Shown here: in pieces, positions 1 through 8,341 of the stretch | Layout: each line of letters starts with the position of its first letter | Numbering within the stretch: position 1 is the stretch's first letter | Translations under genes and position numbers: made by a program | Source: an uncultured Flavobacteriaceae bacterium | GTDB taxonomy: Bacteria > Bacteroidota > Bacteroidia > Flavobacteriales > Flavobacteriaceae | Direction: 5' to 3' | Length of the DNA: 64,000 nucleotides | Assembly (NCBI GenBank): GCA_947500585.1 | Contig: CANMSN010000003.1 | Coordinates: 124,001 to 188,000, forward strand | The notes under the pieces: generated by a model | What the model was told of the DNA's origin: nothing | The model's database searches: none | The model's input: only the letters and a program-made list of their open reading frames with translations

Positions 1-479
1 TTTTGTAGCCTTAAAGAAATATAATAGCTTAACTCATTTTTATTAATAATTTTTTGAGCATATTGAATCGATTTCTTATCAATATCAGTAGCTACAAACT
101 TCCAATTATATTCTGAATGTCCTAAAACAGGATAAATACAACTTGCTCCTGTTCCAATATCTAAAACCTTAATATACTCGTTTATTTTTGAAGCTTTTAA
201 TAAATCGGAAATATGATGAATATAATCTACACGCCCAGGAATTGGTGGACATAAATTTGTATCGGGAAATTCCCAAAAATCAATTTTATAATACTTTTTA
301 AGTAATGCCGCGTTTAGAGCTTTTATAGCTTTTGGGTTTGCGAAGTCTAGGGTTTTATTATCATATTTATTTTCAAATACAAAAGGCGTTAAATCAGGAT
401 AAGTTTTACATAAAGCTTCTAAATCATATCCTGATTTATGTTTATTTTTTGGGTGGAAATTTGGTTTACTTTTGATAAT
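1..479 (-). CDS. rlmF: 23S rRNA (adenine-N6)-methyltransferase RlmF, N-terminal half (cut by window start)
   Basis: About 159 codons are visible and the gene runs off the left edge; the family is about 300 residues. The translation has the RlmF hallmarks: an N-terminal HPKNKHKSGYDLEAL block, DFANPKAIKALNAALL, the CPPIPGRVDYIHHI segment, then the S-adenosylmethionine loop VLDIGTGASCIYP and the acidic ATDID motif. RlmF methylates A1618 of 23S rRNA (E. coli numbering). The catalytic NPP motif would lie outside the window. Oddity: between the stop of the upstream MATE gene (same frame, 495-497) plus a second stop at 489-491 and the conserved block there is no ATG, GTG or TTG. Initiation must use ATA (482), ATT (479) or ATC (476). 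I chose ATT by homology length only. The family call is firm; the start is not. Confidence 0.85.
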   Translation of the reverse strand, partial: MIKSKPNFHPKNKHKSGYDLEALCKTYPDLTPFVFENKYDNKTLDFANPKAIKALNAALLKKYYKIDFWEFPDTNLCPPIPGRVDYIHHISDLLKASKINEYIKVLDIGTGASCIYPVLGHSEYNWKFVATDIDKKSIQYAQKIINKNELSYYISLRLQ

Positions 480-494
480 TATAAGCTTTTAATA

Positions 495-1901
495 TTAAAC
501 CAGTGTTTTTTTCCAATACCCTTTTTTAAACCAAATAATAGCTGTAATAGCTATTAAAATCTCTGCTAAAGTAATAGCCCAAAACACTCCTGAAGGACCA
601 AAATCTAGAGTAATAGCCATAAAGTAAGCAAATGGTAATTGCAATAGCCAAAAACATACAAAGTTTATATATGTTGGTGTTTTTGTATCTCCTGCACCAT
701 TAAACGCATTAATAACAACCATACCATAACCGTAAAAAATATAACCTGCTGCTATAACACGTAAACACAAACTACCATATTTTACAACGTCTGGAGTTTC
801 ATTAAACAACAAAACAATTTGTGGCGCAAACACTAAATAAATTATAGAAACTAAGCCCATAAAAAGAGCACTATATTTACCCGTTTTCCAAACAGATTGT
901 TCTGCACGTTTTGGTTTTTTAGCACCTAAATTTTGACCTACTAAAGTAGCAGCTGCATTACTCATACCCCAAGCTGGCATTAGTGTAAACATCATTACAC
1001 GAATAGCAATGGTATAGCCTGCCAATACTTCACTACCAAATTCGCTCATAATACGCATTAAAAACACCCAGCTAGAAGTCCCTATTAAAAACTGACCAAT
1101 TCCACCTAATGATACTTTAATTAAATTAAGCATCACACCTACTCGCAAGACTAAATCTTTTATCCCAACTTTAATTTTACTGTACCCATAAAATAAAATA
1201 GCTAATTGAAATAACACTGCAGTTCCTCTACCTATAGTAGTTGCTATAGCTGCACCTTCAACGCCAAAAGCGGGAACTGGCCCAAAACCAAAAATAAATA
1301 TCGGATCAAGTATAATATTCAATCCGTTAGACAAAACTAATGTCCACATAGCCACAGAAGCATCACCTGCACCTCTAAAAATTGCATTGATTAAAAACAA
1401 AAGCATTATGGTAATATTGCCGCCTAAAAGCACTTTTGTATAACCATAACCTTCTTCTATTAAATCTGCCTCTGCGCCCATTAAACCTAATATTTCTCTA
1501 GGATAAATAACACCTATTGCACTAATTATAGCAGCAACAAATACCCCGAGGAATATAACTTGTACTGCTGCATTTGAAGCGCCTTTTAAATCTTTCTCTC
1601 CCACGCGTCTTGCAACTATTGCAGTAGCTGCCATACTTAAACCTATTGCTACAGCATAAACCAATGTAATTACAGATTCTGTTAAACCAATAGTAGCTAC
1701 AGCATTTACACTTACTTGCGATACGTACATAATATCAACGAGTGCAAAAATAGATTCCATGAGCATTTCAAGAATCATAGGAATAGAAAGCATAAAAACC
1801 GCACGCCGAATACTACCAGATGTAAATTCTTGTTCTTTACCAGAAACAGCTACTTTAAAGTATTGAAAAAATTGTTTTATTGAAATTTTATTTGATTGCA
1901 T
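495..1901 (-). CDS. MATE family efflux transporter
   Basis: A 468-residue polytopic membrane protein with two six-helix halves, as in NorM/DinF-type MATE exporters, which expel cationic drugs or metabolites using an Na+ or H+ gradient. Recognisable family segments are the N-terminal FMLSIPMILEMLMESIFALVD helix region, a loop with RRVGEKD, and the second-half repeat with VGQNLGAKKPKRAE. Length is usual for the family. A likely -7 box (TACATTTG) lies 30 bases upstream at 1931-1938. rlmF follows downstream after a very short gap in the same reading frame, so the two may be cotranscribed. The substrate cannot be deduced from sequence. Confidence 0.93.
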   Translation of the reverse strand: MQSNKISIKQFFQYFKVAVSGKEQEFTSGSIRRAVFMLSIPMILEMLMESIFALVDIMYVSQVSVNAVATIGLTESVITLVYAVAIGLSMAATAIVARRVGEKDLKGASNAAVQVIFLGVFVAAIISAIGVIYPREILGLMGAEADLIEEGYGYTKVLLGGNITIMLLFLINAIFRGAGDASVAMWTLVLSNGLNIILDPIFIFGFGPVPAFGVEGAAIATTIGRGTAVLFQLAILFYGYSKIKVGIKDLVLRVGVMLNLIKVSLGGIGQFLIGTSSWVFLMRIMSEFGSEVLAGYTIAIRVMMFTLMPAWGMSNAAATLVGQNLGAKKPKRAEQSVWKTGKYSALFMGLVSIIYLVFAPQIVLLFNETPDVVKYGSLCLRVIAAGYIFYGYGMVVINAFNGAGDTKTPTYINFVCFWLLQLPFAYFMAITLDFGPSGVFWAITLAEILIAITAIIWFKKGYWKKTLV

Positions 1902-1930
1902 TTTTAAATAATTATAATGTAGAAAACTGC

Positions 1931-1938
1931 CAAATGTA
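1931..1938 (-). promoter_or_regulatory. -7 promoter box of the MATE gene
   Basis: On the minus strand this reads TACATTTG, an exact match to the Bacteroidetes -7 consensus TAnnTTTG. It lies about 30 bases before the MATE start codon, leaving a leader of roughly 24 bases. I see no clear -33 element at the usual 19-base distance. Confidence 0.45.
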
Positions 1939-2084
1939 AAACACTTAGCTCTTGTTTTGCTCGAGAGAATCTCGATGCTAACTGGAAGTCTAATTAAACA
2001 ATCATAGATAACAAATATGGCAAATTAATTTAACATTTTAGGCAAATGGTTTTGATTATTTTATCTTCGCGGAAATTTTTAAAG

Positions 2085-2750
2085 ATGCTAAAAGCTATTA
2101 TTTTTGATATGGATGGGGTAATTGTTAATAGTGAACCGCTTCATCATGCTGCTTACCATAAGATGTTTAAAGAAGTGAATATTAAAGTTTCTGATGAGCT
2201 TTATGAATCCTTTACTGGGCAATCTACCATAAATATTTGTAAAAAATTATGCGATATTTTTCAGCTTAAAGAAACTCCAGAATATTTAGTTTCTTTAAAA
2301 CGCAAACACTATGAATACATTTTTGATAACGATAAAGACTTCGATTTAATTGATGGTGTTTTAGATTTAATTAAAGATTATCACACCAATGGCTTAACAC
2401 TTGTTTTAGGCTCATCTGCATCTATGCCAGGAATTGAACGCATTTTTAAACGTTTTGATTTAGATAAATATTTTAAAGCTAAATTAAGTGGCGCTGACTT
2501 AAAAGCTTCAAAACCTCATCCCGAAATTTTTATTAAAGCTGCCGAAACTTCAGGCTACAAAACCTCTGAATGTATGGTTATTGAAGATTCTACAAATGGT
2601 GTTAAAGCGGCAGTAGCAGCAAATATTTTTTGTGTCGGGTATAATAGCTTTCATTCTAAAAATCAAGATTACTCTGAAGCGAATTTTACCATAACCGATT
2701 TTAAAGAAATTTCTTTTAATAAAATACAGAAACGTTTTAAAGCAGTTTAA
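2085..2750 (+). CDS. HAD-superfamily phosphatase/phosphomutase (beta-phosphoglucomutase-like)
   Basis: A 221-residue HAD protein. All four motifs are visible: motif I FDMDGVIVNSEP (nucleophile Asp8 and Asp10), motif II GSSAS near residue 110, motif III Lys in KASKPHPEIF near 143, and motif IV MVIEDSTNGVKAA near 167. The cap between motifs I and II is the helical type of the beta-phosphoglucomutase/phosphatase subgroup. An ATG 39 bases further upstream (2046) is in frame, but I prefer 2085 because homology begins at MLKAIIFDMDG and a promoter-like TATCTTCG lies between the two ATGs. The substrate is unknown. It converges on a tiny ORF that begins right at its stop. Confidence 0.85.
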   Translation: MLKAIIFDMDGVIVNSEPLHHAAYHKMFKEVNIKVSDELYESFTGQSTINICKKLCDIFQLKETPEYLVSLKRKHYEYIFDNDKDFDLIDGVLDLIKDYHTNGLTLVLGSSASMPGIERIFKRFDLDKYFKAKLSGADLKASKPHPEIFIKAAETSGYKTSECMVIEDSTNGVKAAVAANIFCVGYNSFHSKNQDYSEANFTITDFKEISFNKIQKRFKAV

Positions 2751-2849
2751 TTACTCCTTCTTTTCTTCTTTAACTTTTTTGATTATGGCTTTTAAACGTT
2801 CTTTTCTTAGGGTTTCTTCAGCCTTCTTTTTATTTGTTTTTCGAGACAT
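2751..2849 (-). CDS. Small lysine-rich basic peptide, possibly the C-terminal part of a frameshifted gene
   Basis: A 32-residue ORF beginning MSRKTNKKKAEETLRKERLK and ending with a run of Lys/Glu. It is strongly basic and predicted helical. Its stop (2751-2753) abuts the stop of the convergent HAD gene. The same frame stays open further upstream with similar lysine-rich composition (NKAKHSKL) until a TGA near 2884. That suggests the true product once began at the MAKTGR start at 2905. I do not recognise a function; a nucleic-acid-binding role would be a guess. Confidence 0.35.
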   Translation of the reverse strand: MSRKTNKKKAEETLRKERLKAIIKKVKEEKKE

Positions 2850-2905
2850 TAACTTTGAGTGCTTAGCCTTATTTTTTGTGTTTTCTCACGTCCTGTTTTT
2901 GCCAT
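2849..2905 (-). CDS. Very short ORF (MAKTGRE...) directly after mscL, possible 5' fragment of a broken small gene
   Basis: An 18-residue frame starting three bases after the mscL stop and ending in a TAATG overlap with the start of the next basic ORF. After the first seven residues its composition stops resembling the basic peptide downstream. Removing one GA from the GAGA in this region would fuse it with the downstream frame into a basic protein of roughly 50 residues. Either it is a real mini-ORF in a coupled operon, or it is the head of a gene broken by a two-base duplication. Confidence 0.25.
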   Translation of the reverse strand: MAKTGREKTQKIRLSTQS

Positions 2906-2907
2906 AG

Positions 2908-3357
2908 CTATAGTTTTAGTTTTGTTTTTAATAAGGTATTTTGTTCTTCCATTAATTCGGTAAGGTTTGAAAGCAATTCAATATCTTTTGGTGTCGCAAC
3001 TGTAGTATCTTTAGAATCTTGCGCTTTATTTTTTAATCTATTCATAAATTTCACAACAATAAATACTGTAAATCCTATAATAAGAAAGTCTAATAAAGCT
3101 TCTCCCAATGCACCATAGCCTATAGCAACCTCATCCGTAATTATCGTACCCGACGTATCTTTTACAGCTTCTTTTAAAATAACCTTTTTTTCTTGAATAT
3201 TTACTCCATCTGTTAGTAAAGATAATGGTGGCATAAACACTCTTTTTACCAAAACATCAATCACTTTATTGAACGAAGCACCTATAATGATACCAATGGC
3301 CATATCCATCATATTACCTTTTACAGCAAACTCTTTAAATTCTTTAAATAATTTCAT
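2908..3357 (-). CDS. mscL: Large-conductance mechanosensitive channel MscL
   Basis: A 149-residue inner-membrane channel that opens under membrane tension to release solutes in hypo-osmotic shock. Visible features are the N-terminal amphipathic FKEFKEFAVKGNMMDMAIGI segment, the pore-lining first helix with GIIIGASFNKVIDVLV, a variable periplasmic loop, the second helix DFLIIGFTVFIVVKFMN and a charged cytoplasmic tail with coiled-coil character. The frame extends upstream for 21 more codons, but the conserved N-terminus (MKLFKEF) fixes the start at 3357. It is divergent from the SatD-like gene, whose promoter repeats lie about 100 bases away. Confidence 0.95.
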   Translation of the reverse strand: MKLFKEFKEFAVKGNMMDMAIGIIIGASFNKVIDVLVKRVFMPPLSLLTDGVNIQEKKVILKEAVKDTSGTIITDEVAIGYGALGEALLDFLIIGFTVFIVVKFMNRLKNKAQDSKDTTVATPKDIELLSNLTELMEEQNTLLKTKLKL

Positions 3358-3451
3358 ACCTAACGTTTTAATATTTTCAGATGCAAAGATATTAGATTGT
3401 AAAATAGGGGTTTCAATCAATCACTCTTTATTTATTAATCTAAACACATAC

Positions 3452-3535
3452 TATCTGCTTAAAACCAAATATTATTTATTATCTGCCTAAAAGCATATAT
3501 ATTTTATTATCTGCTAAAAAAGATATATATTTGTA
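3452..3535 (+). repeat. Three head-to-tail 28-bp direct repeats forming a probable operator
   Basis: TATCTGC occurs at 3452, 3480 and 3508, exactly 28 bases apart. Each copy is followed by a Y/T-A-rich stretch (TTAAAA, CTAAAA, TAAAAA) and then ATATATTT-like sequence. The third copy runs into a -7 box, TATATTTG, at 3526-3533, about 30 bases before the SatD-like gene. The exact period, the contiguity and the overlap with the promoter indicate a regulator-binding array, possibly for the helix-turn-helix part of the SatD-like protein itself (inference). Confidence 0.7.
3526..3533 (+). promoter_or_regulatory. -7 promoter box of the satD-like operon
   Basis: TATATTTG matches TAnnTTTG exactly. It lies inside the third 28-bp repeat and 29 bases before the ATG at 3563, so repeat occupancy would be expected to affect transcription. 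Confidence 0.65.
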
Positions 3536-3562
3536 TTGCATATAGTTAATTATTGTTTATAA

Positions 3563-4165
3563 ATGACCAGTATAATAACAGGAGATATCATTAATTCTAG
3601 AGAAAGTGAACCAAAAAATTGGTTAAAAACACTTAAAAGCACCTTAAATATTTATGGTAAAGAACCTAAACAATGGGAAATTTTTAGGGGTGATAGCTTT
3701 CAACTAGAAATAGCCCCTGAAAAAGCATTGGAAGCAAGTATATTAATTAAAGCTTCTATAAAACAATATAAAAATTTAGATGTAAGAATTGCTATAGGCA
3801 TTGGTGGAAAAACATACGAATCAGAAAAGATAACAGAATCTAACGGAAGTGCTTTTGTAAATTCGGGTGAATGTTTTGAAAAAATGAAAAAAAGTACATT
3901 AGCTTTAAAATCTGATTTTATAGATTTTGATGCCACAATAAATACCATGTTAGAACTTGCGCAATTAACAATAAACCATTGGACCGTTACCTCTTCAACT
4001 ATTATTAAAACGAGTTTAGAAAACCCGGAGTTAAATCAAAATCAAATTGCAAAAATGCTTAAAAAATCTCAAAGCAATATTAGTGAAGGATTAAAACGTG
4101 GAGGGTTTGACGAAATTCTAAAATTATTATACTATTACAAAACCCAAATAAAAAACCTATGCTAA
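3563..4165 (+). CDS. SatD family protein with C-terminal helix-turn-helix
   Basis: A 200-residue protein of the SatD type. It starts with MTSIITGDIINSRE, followed by an EIFRGDSFQLE segment and AIGIGGKTYESEKITESNGSAF, both typical of the family. A C-terminal segment (about residues 150-190: ELNQNQIAKMLKKSQSNISE) reads as a helix-turn-helix resembling those of sigma-like regulators. SatD proteins have no settled biochemical role. The neighbour overlaps by seven bases and is DUF3307, a pairing that recurs in Bacteroidetes. The 28-bp repeats directly upstream suggest autoregulation through this helix-turn-helix. Confidence 0.8.
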   Translation: MTSIITGDIINSRESEPKNWLKTLKSTLNIYGKEPKQWEIFRGDSFQLEIAPEKALEASILIKASIKQYKNLDVRIAIGIGGKTYESEKITESNGSAFVNSGECFEKMKKSTLALKSDFIDFDATINTMLELAQLTINHWTVTSSTIIKTSLENPELNQNQIAKMLKKSQSNISEGLKRGGFDEILKLLYYYKTQIKNLC

Positions 4166-4881
4166 CTTTAGCCATTAAATTAATATTAGCCCATACTATT
4201 GGTGATTTTCTGTTACAACCACAAAAATGGGTGCTCCATAAAGAAACTCACAAACACAAATCGAAGTTTTTATATTGGCATATTTTAGTACACCTTTTAG
4301 CTTTAATTTTGGTACTACAATTCAATTTTAAATATTGGTTGGGGATATTGATTGTAGTAGTATCACACTATATTATAGATCTTATAAAGTTACATCTTAA
4401 GTCTAAATTTAATAATAGATTATTATTTGGTTTAGATCAATTAGCACATCTATTAATTATAGCTTTAGTTATAAAAATTTATATGCCTTATAAATTTAAT
4501 TTTAATTCCCTTTTTGAAGCTAAAACATTATTATTAATTACAGCATTATTATGTATTACTAAAGTATCTTCTATCATCATGAGAACCATCATATCTAAAT
4601 GGGATTTGAAAGAATACACCGAAGAATCATCATTAGAACACGCTGGAGCTTACATTGGTATTCTTGAACGCCTATTTGTATTTGCCTTTATCATTACAAA
4701 CCACTGGGAAGGTGTTGGCTTTTTAATAGCTGCAAAATCTGTATTCCGTTTTGGAGATTTATCAAAAGCTAAAGACCGAAAACTTACCGAATATATTTTA
4801 ATAGGAACACTCCTTAGCTTTGGTTTAGCTATTGCTTTTGGGCTTGGTTATATTTATGTTTTAGGGTTAATCAAAGGTTAA
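4159..4881 (+). CDS. DUF3307 integral membrane protein
   Basis: 240 residues, largely hydrophobic. It has the DUF3307 opening (LAHTIGDFLLQPQKWV, residues 9-24), a membrane HILVHLLALILVLQF stretch, and conserved His and Asp (VSHYIIDLIKLHLK, then GLDQLAHLL) lying in or beside membrane helices, as in the family. It overlaps the SatD-like gene by seven bases and is almost certainly translated with it. The function of DUF3307 is unknown. The conserved His/Asp in membrane segments hint at a metal-dependent or transport role, but nothing here decides it. It converges with ccsBA, with no gap. Confidence 0.85.
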   Translation: MLTLAIKLILAHTIGDFLLQPQKWVLHKETHKHKSKFLYWHILVHLLALILVLQFNFKYWLGILIVVVSHYIIDLIKLHLKSKFNNRLLFGLDQLAHLLIIALVIKIYMPYKFNFNSLFEAKTLLLITALLCITKVSSIIMRTIISKWDLKEYTEESSLEHAGAYIGILERLFVFAFIITNHWEGVGFLIAAKSVFRFGDLSKAKDRKLTEYILIGTLLSFGLAIAFGLGYIYVLGLIKG

Positions 4882-7800
4882 TTACTTCCTATAAAACTTA
4901 GCATAGCCACGATACCCAAAAAATCCTAAAACAGCTACAATAGCACAAGCTATTAGTATAAACTTAAGACTCACAATTTGGTCACCACTAGCATAACTGT
5001 GTAATCCAGCTAGGTAAAAATTCACTCCAAAATAGGTCATCATAATACTTGCAAATGCAATAATGGATGCTAAATTGAACCCCCAACGGCTACGAAGTCC
5101 TGGTACTAAACGCATGTGTATTACAAACGCATAAATCATGATACTAATAAGCGCCCAAGTTTCTTTTGGATCCCAACCCCAATAGCGTCCCCAACTTTCG
5201 TTAGCCCACATACCGCCTAAAAAGTTTCCTATGGTAAGCATAACTAACCCAACAGTTAAAGACATTTCATTAATAATGGTGAGTTCTTTTATATTTAAAT
5301 CCATTTTCAACTTATTATTTTTAGTTGTAAATGCCATTAAAAATAAGGAAACCACCCCTAAAATCATTCCTAAAGTAAAAGGTCCATAGCTAGCTACTAT
5401 TACTGCTACGTGAATCATGAGCCAATAACTGTTCAATACAGGTTGTAAGTTGGCAATAGCAGGATCCATCCAGTTCCAATGTGCAATCATTAAAATCATG
5501 GATGTTACGAAAGCCGTTGATGCAATGGTTAAATCACTTTTTCTACCAAAAGCCAATCCAAAAAACATAGTTGCCCACGCGACATAAATCATAGACTCGT
5601 AAGCATCACTCCAAGGTGCATGTCCAGAAATATACCAACGGACTATTAAACCTGCTGTATGTAAAATAAATAAACCAATTATAATCCATTTAAAAACAGT
5701 TACAGCAGTATTTAAAACTTTATTCTTATCATTAAATATTTGAATAATAAGCAATACAAACAAAAGCGTGCCCGCATACATATACCAACTAAACAATTTC
5801 TTGAATATATCGTATTTGTTGTATAATATTTCGGTGTGAATTTTATCATCATTAAGCATAACTTCACCGCCATATTTATGCTGTGTTTTTTTGAAAGCTG
5901 CTAAAAGTTTAGACGCTTGTGAAAAATCCTCAGTTTGTTTTGCTTGATCTAAAGTGTATAAATAAACGCCGAAACCATTCTTTATAAAATTGCTATAAAG
6001 CGAGTCTTTGATTACAGTTTTGTTTTTTATATACTCAAAAGTTGAAATCCATTTATTATTATCGTCATTAGGTATGGGAAATATTTTTAATGACATACCT
6101 TCAACAGTATTAAATAATAAATTCACACGTTGGTCAGCTTCTTTAAACTCTTTTTGAAAACCATTAGGCACTTGTGCTTTATAAGCTTCATTTAAATATG
6201 GTGCTAACTTATACTCACCACGTTCTGTGAAAAAATCGGCAAGAGTGACATATTTATCTTCTTTATTAACCCCAATTAAACTGCGGATTGAGTCTGCTTT
6301 TTTGGGTTTTAAATAAATAATTGGTACGTTGTACCAAAGTTGCGGACTTTCTTGAATAGATAAAAACACCTGATTAGCATCTAAACCTTCATAAGTATCA
6401 CTTTTACTTAGTTTACGAAGCATTTCAGAAGCATACGTATTAACAGGCATCATACGACCACTAAGATCTTGTATTACTAAATGCCCAAATTCATCTGCAT
6501 GTGCCTTTGGAGCAACATTGGCTTTTAAAATAGAATCGATTTGCGCTTTTGTTGGTTTAGAATGATCATGTCCATCATTTGCAGAATGTTCTTGCGAAAA
6601 CGCATTCAAACCAAAACACAATACTAAAACGGTAAGTAATTTTGCCTTTTTAGCTTTTACTTTTTCTAACTGCTTTTTTAAATCTCCAAAACGAGAAAAT
6701 TTACTAAAAAGAATAGCCATGAGTCCAAAATAAAGCATAAAATAACCTACATAAGTTAAAAGTGTGCCCCAATAATCATGGTTTACAGAGAGTATAGTGC
6801 CTTTTTCATCTGGATCGAAACTAGATTGAAAAAATCGGTAACCACCATGATCTAAAATATTATTCATGAATATTTTATAATCATAATCCCCTTCTTGTTT
6901 GTCTATTACGGTTACTTCACTAGAATAGGCTGAATATCCTTTTTCTGTACCTGGATAACGTTCTGCTTCAAAATCATTTAGCTTAATAGAAAAGGGTAAT
7001 TCTAAAACTTTTGAACCGTATTTAAATGCAAAATCTAAACCTCCAACTTGAATGGATTTAAAACTACTATTTATTCCTTTTCCTCCTAGTAAACCTATGG
7101 TTTTTGTTTCACCTTTAGTTGTTACTTTAAGCACCAAACCATCTTCATCATTTTTAAGGATTTTAGGTTTTTGGACAACATCAAAAACACCTTTTACTAC
7201 AGGTTTAGGAAACACAACTTGAATATTATCTGCAATGTTATATAGTGATCTTAATATTAAAGGCTGTATACTATCTTTAACCAAATTACCTCTAGCTTGG
7301 GTGGCCATAGTCATGTAGTTACCATCATAAGGCGAGTTTATAAATAATTCATCATTTTCATAGTTTATGTTTATAGCACCTGGAGTTGGCTTATTTAAAG
7401 AAAATAATATATTATGAACGCTTTGTACTTCCCCCACTTTTAGGAAGTGATTATGTCCGCCTTCAACCATTTTAAGATATTCCTCTCCATTATCATTAGG
7501 TATAATATCTTCTTCAGCACCTTTTATGAATTTTTCTAATTCAATAGTAACAGGTTGTTGGTTGTATTTTGTTTCAATTTTGAAATCGTTTTCTAATCTA
7601 GCTGAAAAATCAACATCGCGTTCAATTGATAAACGCTGAGGAACACCACCTATCTCGTAATCACCATCAATATAAGCAGTAACATAGGTTTTTTGAGATA
7701 AAAATACGTTTTCAGTTGCGCCTTCTCTTATAGCCATCATGCCTTCAAAACTCATGTAACGGGTAATGAATGCACCCAACAAAATAAAAATGAATGATAA

Positions 7801-8064
7801 GTGCAGAATAAATGTTGCCCATTTTTCTTTTTTATAAAGTCTGAACCTAAAAATATTTCCAGTAAAATTAATTACAAAAAACACCATAATGGCTTCAAAC
7901 CACCAAGCATTATAAATTAAATTTCTAGTATATGGTGTTGGCGATGTGTCTTGACCTGCGTCTAAAAAAGTCCCCGTTGCCATAGCTGCTGCAAAGGCAA
8001 TAAATAAAATAGCGGTAAGTCGTGTTGAGAAAAGAATTTTGGCGAGTTTATCTTGCATAATCAT
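4882..8064 (-). CDS. ccsBA: Fused cytochrome c maturation protein CcsBA (System II heme lyase)
   Basis: A 1060-residue fusion of ResB/CcsB and CcsA. The N-terminal half has ResB-type membrane helices (LFIAFAAAMATGTFLDAG; WATFILHLSFIFILLGAFITRYMSFEG) around a large extracytoplasmic domain. The C-terminal half has the CcsA helices and the heme-binding tryptophan-rich WWD-type motif (WGRYWGWDPKETWAL, near residue 960) with flanking His. The protein exports heme and attaches it to CXXCH motifs of periplasmic cytochromes c. The fused form is known from Bacteroidetes and Epsilonproteobacteria. A middle hydrophobic segment followed by a His/Asp-rich stretch (SANDGHDHSKPT) marks the junction. A start two codons later (MQDKL) is equally possible. 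Confidence 0.93.
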   Translation of the reverse strand: MIMQDKLAKILFSTRLTAILFIAFAAAMATGTFLDAGQDTSPTPYTRNLIYNAWWFEAIMVFFVINFTGNIFRFRLYKKEKWATFILHLSFIFILLGAFITRYMSFEGMMAIREGATENVFLSQKTYVTAYIDGDYEIGGVPQRLSIERDVDFSARLENDFKIETKYNQQPVTIELEKFIKGAEEDIIPNDNGEEYLKMVEGGHNHFLKVGEVQSVHNILFSLNKPTPGAININYENDELFINSPYDGNYMTMATQARGNLVKDSIQPLILRSLYNIADNIQVVFPKPVVKGVFDVVQKPKILKNDEDGLVLKVTTKGETKTIGLLGGKGINSSFKSIQVGGLDFAFKYGSKVLELPFSIKLNDFEAERYPGTEKGYSAYSSEVTVIDKQEGDYDYKIFMNNILDHGGYRFFQSSFDPDEKGTILSVNHDYWGTLLTYVGYFMLYFGLMAILFSKFSRFGDLKKQLEKVKAKKAKLLTVLVLCFGLNAFSQEHSANDGHDHSKPTKAQIDSILKANVAPKAHADEFGHLVIQDLSGRMMPVNTYASEMLRKLSKSDTYEGLDANQVFLSIQESPQLWYNVPIIYLKPKKADSIRSLIGVNKEDKYVTLADFFTERGEYKLAPYLNEAYKAQVPNGFQKEFKEADQRVNLLFNTVEGMSLKIFPIPNDDNNKWISTFEYIKNKTVIKDSLYSNFIKNGFGVYLYTLDQAKQTEDFSQASKLLAAFKKTQHKYGGEVMLNDDKIHTEILYNKYDIFKKLFSWYMYAGTLLFVLLIIQIFNDKNKVLNTAVTVFKWIIIGLFILHTAGLIVRWYISGHAPWSDAYESMIYVAWATMFFGLAFGRKSDLTIASTAFVTSMILMIAHWNWMDPAIANLQPVLNSYWLMIHVAVIVASYGPFTLGMILGVVSLFLMAFTTKNNKLKMDLNIKELTIINEMSLTVGLVMLTIGNFLGGMWANESWGRYWGWDPKETWALISIMIYAFVIHMRLVPGLRSRWGFNLASIIAFASIMMTYFGVNFYLAGLHSYASGDQIVSLKFILIACAIVAVLGFFGYRGYAKFYRK

Positions 8065-8341
8065 AGCCTTTTTAAAGGTTTTGCAAATTTAAGGATTTAT
8101 GCTAATTAAACCTTATAAGTTTTAGTACGAATTCGCAAATATTATGTTAATTAAGAATGAAAATTAATTGCCTTTCTGGATATTTTTTTACATGACCTTA
8201 GAATCTTATTCAAATACTATTGATTTTTAACAAAAAAACAATATATTTATTCATTAGTTACTCCTTCATAATTAACTACAATAAGCTCAACTTACTAAAA
8301 ACTAATACAAATAAAGGTGAAAACTGCTTACTGAATACTGC

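Noticed and set aside
2046-2084. Upstream ATG (2046) as start of the HAD phosphatase
   Set aside because: The extra 13 residues have no counterpart in the family and a promoter-like TATCTTCG lies between the two ATGs.
3452-3535. The three 28-bp repeats as a CRISPR array
   Set aside because: The units are directly contiguous without unique spacers, imperfect outside the TATCTGC core, overlap a promoter, and there are no cas genes.
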